A stretch of DNA of 11,110 nt from NCBI GenBank assembly GCA_016722515.1, contig JADKJE010000014.1, positions 1-11,110 on the forward strand, given 5' to 3'. A program made the position numbers and the translations under genes. Positions 5,684 to 11,110 of the stretch are shown here, piece after piece; position 1 is the first letter of the stretch; the number at the start of each line of letters is the position of its first letter. Under the pieces are notes generated by a model that saw nothing but the letters and a program-made list of their open reading frames with translations, searched no databases and had not been told where the DNA came from. The DNA comes from Alphaproteobacteria bacterium (lineage in GTDB: Bacteria; Pseudomonadota; Alphaproteobacteria; Rickettsiales; JADKJE01).

Positions 5684-7098
5684 TCATTAAGACAAAAAAC
5701 TGGGATCTGCGTAATGTAGAAGCTCTCCAATCTGGGGAGCTTTGTGTACGTCAGGCGTTTGATAACTCGCTTAGCGGTACTACACCCTTTACAGCAGCCA
5801 CCAAAGTATTTGGTGGTTTTACTGTTAAGCACCCTACAAATGATTCCGTTTGGCATTACGCTGTAGTTCTTGATACTACTGTAAAGCTCTATGTCCTAGA
5901 CGAGTACCTTGTTGAGCTATTCAGCTACGATTATGGCGTCTCTGTAGCTCCGATGGATGTGACTCATTCCATTGTTGAGGATGAGATTACTGTTGCTTGC
6001 CCGGGTCTTCCTACGCTCTGGGGTGTGGTTGGTAGTGGTTTGATTGTTGCGGCAAAGGTCAACTCTGTAAACCCTGCGACTACAGCCCTGGATATCCCCC
6101 AGGGTCTTTGCGTTTCATGGGCTGGTAGAACTGTCATCTCTCCTGGTGATGCTCTCTACTTCTCTGATGCGTTGTACCCTCGCACCTATGTGGCTGAGAA
6201 CATCCTCAACCCTCCTGGTGGAACGGTGTACGGGCTCCACGTCAATAAGGGCGGGGCACTTATCATCGTCACCTCTTCTGGTGTATGGGCTCTTCCTGAG
6301 GATGCGGCTGCTAGCGGTCAACTTGTTATCGGTATCTGGTCGAAGTTGACTGATTACGCCTGTGCCGGGTTCAGGAATAGCTGTTGTGCTGTTGGTAGAG
6401 TGTTTGGTCTCACTGATGGCGGATACCGCCTAATTGATGATGCGCAAGCTGATACCATCGCGCTAGATGAGTCTATGGTGTCCCGTTCTTCACCTGGTAG
6501 GATTACCTTTGCTGACTATCGGCAAGGTTGGATCTTCGGTGGTCAAAACGGCGTTTATGTTGTCATTGGTAAATACCTGCACTATTCGGATATGTCGTCT
6601 GAGTACCAGTCTTGGATCACCACTAGTTATTCTACAGGTTTTGTCGTTACAGCTCTGTTGTCTGAGCAAGATGGTAACGAGATGTTCCTAATGGACATGG
6701 GTGCTGGTGTAAACCGTTTCTTTGTCCGTAACGGGAATGCTCGTGCTGTAGATGGTACTGATACAATGTACGGGTCTATTGCCGGTAGAATGGGTGGGTC
6801 TCCAGCAGGTTCACCTGTTATCCGTAGAGTTAGTTTTAATGTCAACACGTACAAGGTTGCTATGGTACGGGTGTTGGACACTCAGAAAAGTGTCACGCCT
6901 ATTGCTTATGCACCTATCATCGGCACTAGCTCTTGGGGTAGCGGCACGTATGAGGAAAATCGGCTACGCTCGGTGAAGGTACCAATGGCGATTCGTGGTG
7001 ACGATCTAGGGTTTGAAGTTCAGCTTCAGCATTACCCAGCACTCATACCAAACGTCATTGACATTGATATTAAAGGTCCTGGGAAAGGGAGAGTCTAA
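5680..7098 (+). CDS. tail nozzle/hub beta-propeller protein candidate (P22 gp10 or T7 gp12-like role)
   Basis: This 472-residue protein is made of regular beta-strands separated by Gly/Asp turns, as in the beta-propeller proteins that form the short-tail nozzle and retain packaged DNA. The most telling part is residues about 159-174 (LYFSDALYPRTYVAEN) followed by VYGLHVNKGGALIIVTSSGVWAL. The pattern 'FSD..xP..y...N' followed by 'l....g.L.v.t..G.w.l' recurs in this class. From memory the P22 protein is about the same length. Later strands (GGYRLIDD, GWIFGGQNGVYVVIG, NGNARAVDG) fit further blades. It follows the adaptor and beta-helix genes and starts with an ATGA overlap; CAGGA at 5664-5668 is upstream at long spacing. 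Its stop overlaps the next ATG as TAATG. A tail fibre-type propeller is the main alternative. Confidence 0.68.
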   Translation: MIIKTKNWDLRNVEALQSGELCVRQAFDNSLSGTTPFTAATKVFGGFTVKHPTNDSVWHYAVVLDTTVKLYVLDEYLVELFSYDYGVSVAPMDVTHSIVEDEITVACPGLPTLWGVVGSGLIVAAKVNSVNPATTALDIPQGLCVSWAGRTVISPGDALYFSDALYPRTYVAENILNPPGGTVYGLHVNKGGALIIVTSSGVWALPEDAAASGQLVIGIWSKLTDYACAGFRNSCCAVGRVFGLTDGGYRLIDDAQADTIALDESMVSRSSPGRITFADYRQGWIFGGQNGVYVVIGKYLHYSDMSSEYQSWITTSYSTGFVVTALLSEQDGNEMFLMDMGAGVNRFFVRNGNARAVDGTDTMYGSIAGRMGGSPAGSPVIRRVSFNVNTYKVAMVRVLDTQKSVTPIAYAPIIGTSSWGSGTYEENRLRSVKVPMAIRGDDLGFEVQLQHYPALIPNVIDIDIKGPGKGRV

Positions 7099-7595
7099 TG
7101 ACACTAGTTACACTCTCTGGCGTAATCTCAGCTGCTAACCTCAATACCAACTTCTCAGATAAAACGTCAACACTGTTGACTAATATGAAGTCTGGAAATG
7201 AAACCACGCAGAAGACACTTAGGGTCTTTGACCTTACCAATGCTATCGCAGCATCGTTGCGAACCTACGTATTCACCCCACTTGATGATATTGAGTTGCA
7301 GGGGTTGCGGTTACAGACTTACTCAACTAATGCGAGCTTAGTTATTACTGGTACGCTCAAAGCTATCAACCCTGATACTGCTGTTGAGTACACTAAATAT
7401 TTGATGGATCAAACCGTAACGATTACAAACACTAGCGTAGTTGGTAAGTCTGATACTCATTCTAGCTTTACATCACCATTCACTGTTCTTAAAGCTAATG
7501 TCAGTTATCAGCTCCAGTTGTCAAGTGCTAGTGCAACAGCATGTGATAAAGCATTGTTAATTCTACTGGCTAAGGTTAGAAGGAGAACGCGATGA
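7098..7595 (+). CDS. beta-rich virion/tail appendage protein, related to the next gene's product
   Basis: This 165-residue protein matches no family I can name, but it is clearly related to the N-terminal part of the next protein. Three blocks line up in the same order. A short N-terminal motif SGVISAANLNTNF (residues 7-19) corresponds to TGQQLSPTHLIGNF. A strand pair TYVFTPLDDIELQGLRLQTY corresponds to RYFTIKAPKGYEILALELEVY. A closing strand near the end (TACDKALLILLAKVRRR) corresponds to TACRCIVHFRSSR. It is probably one copy of a small beta-sandwich module used in a tail or fibre. AAGGGAG at 7085-7091 sits close before the ATG, which itself overlaps the previous stop. The ends overlap both neighbours, so it is part of the same operon. 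Confidence 0.6.
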   Translation: MTLVTLSGVISAANLNTNFSDKTSTLLTNMKSGNETTQKTLRVFDLTNAIAASLRTYVFTPLDDIELQGLRLQTYSTNASLVITGTLKAINPDTAVEYTKYLMDQTVTITNTSVVGKSDTHSSFTSPFTVLKANVSYQLQLSSASATACDKALLILLAKVRRRTR

Positions 7596-9154
7596 GTCCT
7601 CCTCGCATTCCGTTTAAGTTTGAAACAGGGCAACAGCTTAGCCCTACTCACCTCATTGGTAACTTCCAGCAAATCGCCAATGACGTGACGAAGTCACAGA
7701 ATAGGCACTGGACGTACGATTCCTTTGAGCTTGACTTCACTGGTCTTGCGTCTAGCTCTAACCTAGCTGAACGATACTTCACAATCAAAGCACCTAAGGG
7801 TTATGAAATCCTGGCTTTGGAGTTGGAGGTCTATCAAGCAGCCGGTCAGACTATTTCAATCACTTGTTCCGCTACGAACTCAACAGTTTGCTCTGTCACG
7901 ACTGCTGGTGCAACCACTAAAGCACGGAAGTATCAGAAGCAAAACGGTGTTAAGGTTGCGCTAAATACAGCGGTAACCTTTACGTATAGTTCCACCTCTG
8001 GAACTAATACCGCTTGTCGTTGCATCGTTCATTTTCGCTCCAGTCGATGGAGTAACGCTACCCGCACGGAGTATACCGATACCTCAGTGCTTCAGATTGC
8101 ATCAGGGGACACGGTTAGTGCCACTCAGTTGAATACTGAGTTTTCCTCTATTGAGTCGGCAGTTACAGCTGATTTTGATGCTACGCATGATCTGAAGATT
8201 TACGTTTCTTCGTACCGTAACGTCGGTACCTCTGATGTGTCGACACAGAAGAGAGATTTACCTCTTCCTGCTGCCGGTAGAACGTGGTCACGACTTCTCT
8301 CCTATATCGCAACAGCCGCATCTAGTTCTGATGTATTTTCATGGGATTTGTTAGATCAAAGTGCTGCTTCAGTTGCAACAAGCACCATTAGCAGCACTAC
8401 AGGTTCTGCAACTGTGCAGGATGAGGCATCAACGAAAGAAGTAGAGCCTATCACCCCTGATGAGGGTTTCAGTGGCTCGTCAGCTACTCCTGGTGTTATC
8501 CCAACAGGAACTACCATTACCCAAACATGGGGTTCACAGGTTTGGCAATCTGTGAGTAACACAGGTGGGTCGATTACTGCTGTTGCTTCCTCATACTACC
8601 AGTTCACTGGTGGTGGTAATATCTTTGTTAATCAATACTTTGATATTACCGATGATTTTAGCGGTAAAACGTTAGCTCTACGTATTTGGGTAGATAATGT
8701 CAATGCAGTCCAGACGATTATCAGTATTCCTGGGTACGGCTTAGTTCAGTTTTATACCGCTGTACCGGAAGTTCATAATCCGACCGGAGGTCACTTCTCA
8801 CAAGTGACTGGTGCTTGGTTCATCCTGGTGTTTCAGTTTAATGTCGGTAACACTGTATCCTATATCGCTGGTACTGCTTCTTCTACTACCGGTACTGCTA
8901 TGCCTACAGGTCCGCAACTTATCCGACTGGGATCTAGTGCTGGTTTTGCAGCTCCAGAAATGCGGGTTAGGGATGTAGCTGTTTGGGATAATGTTACCGT
9001 CACTGATGAACAGATTAGAGCTTTCTTCAGTGGTAACGGTGTACAAGCAACAGACCCATCAGATCCAACTGATGATTACAATTTAAGAGCCAGTGCCAGG
9101 GTAGGGACGACGGCAGATGTAAAACTGGAGTACGCTGTACTCTTCCAGGTGTAA
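7592..9154 (+). CDS. tail appendage protein with two module copies and a LamG-like domain
   Basis: This 520-residue protein starts at ATG 7592, with AAGGAG at 7580-7585, six bases upstream, the best ribosome site in the window. Residues 12-151 form a module matching the product of 7098-7595. A second copy of its opening motif appears at 171-189 (SGDTVSATQLNTEFSSIES). A Ser/Thr-rich linker covers about 240-320. Residues about 333-482 resemble a LamG/concanavalin-type jelly roll: YYQFTGGGNIFV, then LALRIWV, then WFILVFQF, and the diagnostic end MRVRDVAVWDNVTVTDEQIRAFF. The last 30 residues (YNLRASARV, then KLEYAVLFQV) look like the closing strands of the second module. LamG-like domains in virions usually bind carbohydrate, so host-surface binding is likely. 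Exact placement on the particle is unknown. Confidence 0.65.
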   Translation: MSPPRIPFKFETGQQLSPTHLIGNFQQIANDVTKSQNRHWTYDSFELDFTGLASSSNLAERYFTIKAPKGYEILALELEVYQAAGQTISITCSATNSTVCSVTTAGATTKARKYQKQNGVKVALNTAVTFTYSSTSGTNTACRCIVHFRSSRWSNATRTEYTDTSVLQIASGDTVSATQLNTEFSSIESAVTADFDATHDLKIYVSSYRNVGTSDVSTQKRDLPLPAAGRTWSRLLSYIATAASSSDVFSWDLLDQSAASVATSTISSTTGSATVQDEASTKEVEPITPDEGFSGSSATPGVIPTGTTITQTWGSQVWQSVSNTGGSITAVASSYYQFTGGGNIFVNQYFDITDDFSGKTLALRIWVDNVNAVQTIISIPGYGLVQFYTAVPEVHNPTGGHFSQVTGAWFILVFQFNVGNTVSYIAGTASSTTGTAMPTGPQLIRLGSSAGFAAPEMRVRDVAVWDNVTVTDEQIRAFFSGNGVQATDPSDPTDDYNLRASARVGTTADVKLEYAVLFQV

Positions 9155-9157
9155 CCA

Positions 9158-10207
9158 ATGCTCTACATGAAACCTAAGCAATCATTCATTAAGCAACAAA
9201 CCCCTAAGCACCTTCAAATGCAGTCACAAGCTGCACGCATGGCGTCTGAGGGTAAAGATGTTGCACCTGTGGTACCGACTACGAACATGCAGGTTCGCGC
9301 ACCTCAGGCCACAGCACAGCAGGCTCAAGGCCCTAGACCTGCAACAGCTTCAACTGGTCTGACCTCTGGTGCACCTCCGTCAACTGCGGCTCCTGGGATG
9401 TCTTCTGGTCAAGGGATGCCAAACGTGACCGGTAGAACACCTCCGGCCGGTCAGTTTAACATGCAACTCAGTGAACCTGATTCTGATGGTTCTGCTGTTG
9501 CTGCTAATGGTCCTCCGAGACTGATTAATCAATCAGTAAATGATAAATTTACTGATATTTTAACCGATAAGCCGGGACCAGGATCATTTGTAGGTGATCC
9601 GAGAGATGATAGCCAAACACCGATGAGTAATGAAGAGTTGTATCAACAGGCTATTAGCAAACTTCTCGGTGAAGGTCCACGTAATACCACTGAAGATGAG
9701 AAGCTCATCCGTGACCAAATGCTTCGTGATGTTGGTGCTGGTCAAGCTGATCTGAATGCCCGTATGGGTGCATCAGGATTCGGCACCTCTGGTGCCCTAG
9801 GTGCGTTGTCTGGTGACATGCGTTCGCGTGCTGCATTGGATGCTCAAAAGGCTATCTCTGGTGTTCGCACTGATGCACGTCAGGAGTACCTTGATCGGTT
9901 GGGAATGGGGCTTAAAGGCTCTAACGATGCAGCTAACCTTGCTATCAAGCAGGCTGCTTGGACTGCTTATCAGCAGATGCTTGATGGTATGCAGGGTGGT
10001 GATGCACCTACACCAGATAACACCACTATCGGTGCTACTGATGTCTCTCATGTGCGGGATGCACCAGAGATGAGTCAAGCTGATTACGCTCAGAACGCTG
10101 CGTCCTGGGGTAGCCCGGTTTACTCAGCTGGTGGTTATAACTACTATGAGAATCCTGCTGATAAATCTCAGGTTATCAAAGTTAAAGTTCAGACGATGAG
10201 GGATTAA
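9158..10207 (+). CDS. internal/ejected virion protein candidate, Pro/Gln/Ala-rich
   Basis: This 349-residue protein has an N-terminal low-complexity half (residues about 10-120) rich in Gln, Ala, Pro, Thr and Met, then a predicted helical region (about 155-280). It contains the segment NARMGASGFGTSGALGALSGD followed by MRSRAALDAQKAI. Gly-rich 'GxGxSGA' turns between helices are common in podovirus internal proteins and tail-tip proteins that cross the envelope with the DNA, but I cannot assign a family. The C-terminus ends in a small beta segment (YNYYENPADKSQVIKVKV). The ATG at 9158 has CAGGTG at 9147-9152 upstream; ATG 9167 in the same frame is an alternative. The stop overlaps the next ATG (TAATG). 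Position after the tail genes fits T7-like internal virion proteins. Confidence 0.5.
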   Translation: MLYMKPKQSFIKQQTPKHLQMQSQAARMASEGKDVAPVVPTTNMQVRAPQATAQQAQGPRPATASTGLTSGAPPSTAAPGMSSGQGMPNVTGRTPPAGQFNMQLSEPDSDGSAVAANGPPRLINQSVNDKFTDILTDKPGPGSFVGDPRDDSQTPMSNEELYQQAISKLLGEGPRNTTEDEKLIRDQMLRDVGAGQADLNARMGASGFGTSGALGALSGDMRSRAALDAQKAISGVRTDARQEYLDRLGMGLKGSNDAANLAIKQAAWTAYQQMLDGMQGGDAPTPDNTTIGATDVSHVRDAPEMSQADYAQNAASWGSPVYSAGGYNYYENPADKSQVIKVKVQTMRD

Positions 10208-11110
10208 TGAATCCGTTTCTCCAACTTGATGCTCTCCGTTCTCAACGTGATGCTGACTTCCGTCAGCGTCACGAAGCTCGTTTGAAGCAGTTTGGTGACC
10301 TTCCGTTGAGTCTGAATGATCTGTACAACGAGTACAAAGACCGTGAGCAGAAGTCTGCTCAGTTGGCTCATCAGAAGCAAATGGATGAAGGTCAACTTTC
10401 TGTCAGCAAGCAGAACGCTGACCGTCAGTCTGAGTGGATGAAAGCATCTACCCGTAACCTTGATGAAGATAACCGCCGTGCTGGTGAAACTGAGCAACGC
10501 GCTAAGACTGAGCAAGAGCTTCGTCACGCGAATGACTTGAAGGAGAACCAACGTCAGCAGGGTAAGCTTGAGGCTTTGCCTGCTACTCAGTTACCTGATA
10601 CTGCTGTTAACCCTAACCGCAAAGAAATCTCTGGTGATCAGTACCAGGCTCTTACAGCTGAGCAGATTCAACAGAATCAACCCAGTGCTAAGGAGCAGGA
10701 GAACAAGCGCCAAGAGGATTTCCTTCGTCAGGTTCGCCAGAACAACACCCTTCCTAACCTCTCTGATGATGAGGTTCGTGGGCTTTATCAACAAGCTGCA
10801 TTGCAGCGTGGTGATATCGAGTGGAAGCAGGGTCAAGAAGAGAAGAAGCTTGCTGACCACTCTCAGCAGTGGCGTCAGACCCTTCAGATGAAGGCACGTA
10901 ATGCTTTGGCTGCTGCTAAAGCTAAGGAAGCTAAAGCCTCTCAACCTGAACGTAAGATGCTGGCTCAGTTTCAGACATCTATCAACGCAGATGCTAAAGC
11001 CTTGCATAAGGTGGATGTGATTGAGGCTGAGTTAAACTCAGGGAAACCTGTTACAGGTACGGGTCCCTTTGGTGAGATCTACAAGAAGCTCAATACCTTC
11101 ATCGGTAATC
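10207..11110 (+). CDS. internal virion/DNA-ejection protein candidate, coiled coil, partial
   Basis: An open frame from ATG 10207 runs to the right edge without a stop, giving at least 301 residues. GAGG at 10198-10201 is five bases upstream and the ATG overlaps the preceding stop. The visible part is very rich in Gln, Arg, Lys, Glu and Ala and is almost entirely helical, with long coiled-coil-like stretches at about residues 12-120 and 150-260. A shorter loop with LPATQLPDTAVNPN lies between. Near the edge there is a Gly/Pro-rich turn (NSGKPVTGTGPFGEIYKKL). Large helical Gln-rich proteins after the tail genes are typical of podovirus ejection proteins (the T7 gp15/gp16 position), which leave the capsid and form a conduit. 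No lytic transglycosylase motif is visible in this part. The family is not identified. Confidence 0.55.
   Translation, partial: MNPFLQLDALRSQRDADFRQRHEARLKQFGDLPLSLNDLYNEYKDREQKSAQLAHQKQMDEGQLSVSKQNADRQSEWMKASTRNLDEDNRRAGETEQRAKTEQELRHANDLKENQRQQGKLEALPATQLPDTAVNPNRKEISGDQYQALTAEQIQQNQPSAKEQENKRQEDFLRQVRQNNTLPNLSDDEVRGLYQQAALQRGDIEWKQGQEEKKLADHSQQWRQTLQMKARNALAAAKAKEAKASQPERKMLAQFQTSINADAKALHKVDVIEAELNSGKPVTGTGPFGEIYKKLNTFIGN

Noticed and set aside
5720..5742. A 9-bp hairpin with one G-T pair near the start of the nozzle gene.
   Set aside because: The stem is short and followed only by TTG, so it is not convincing as a terminator. Similar stems can occur by chance over 11 kb.
8783..8807. A 7-bp inverted repeat (GTCACTT and AAGTGAC) within the LamG-like gene.
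   Set aside because: It is short, has no T-run and lies inside a well-supported coding region.

Overview
This window reads as the structural (virion) region of a tailed bacteriophage with a short-tail, podovirus-like plan, or of a closely related prophage. Every convincing gene is on the + strand. The genes are packed end to end with ATGA, GTGA or TAATG overlaps or gaps of a few bases, and several starts have good Shine-Dalgarno sequences (AAGGAG before 7592, AAAGGA before 905, AAAGGTG before 1600, GGAGAAG before 430). No stretch over 300 bases lacks a gene. I see no tRNA, rRNA, CRISPR array, integrase or insertion sequence. The host cannot be named from this sequence; base composition is near 50% GC, with a GC-rich capsid gene and one AT-rich gene.

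Layout from left to right: the last 23 residues of an upstream protein with an acidic tail (possibly the portal, by position only); a two-gene lysis cassette with a small membrane protein (holin candidate, 74-433) and a CHAP-type endolysin (430-891); a beta-rich virion protein (905-1585); an acidic coiled-coil scaffolding protein (1600-2487); the major capsid protein (2492 to about 3682); a small head gene (3683-4065); a head-to-tail adaptor candidate (4062-4727); an AT-rich beta-helix protein (4724-5683); a tail nozzle/hub beta-propeller candidate (5680-7098); two related appendage-type proteins, the second carrying a LamG-like domain (7098-7595, 7592-9154); and two candidates for internal or ejected virion proteins (9158-10207 and 10207 to the window edge). 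The order scaffold, capsid, adaptor, nozzle, internal proteins is that of T7/P22-type podoviruses. The placing of lysis genes before the scaffold is less usual.

The genes would act in sequence during assembly. Scaffold and capsid build the prohead, the adaptor and nozzle close the portal vertex and form the short tail, the appendage proteins bind the host surface, and the internal proteins are probably ejected with the DNA. Holin and endolysin then release progeny.

Two features deserve attention. First, the 1.2 kb from about 2747 to 3922 holds at least two, probably three, changes of reading frame. The capsid protein is split across frames after residue 86, its C-terminus reads better in another frame, and the small gene after it is cut in a 13-base interval. 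Either the sequence has single-base errors here or these genes are read in an unusual way. Second, the endolysin gene contains a near-perfect 13-bp hairpin followed by a T-run, which looks like an intrinsic terminator or attenuator inside a coding region.
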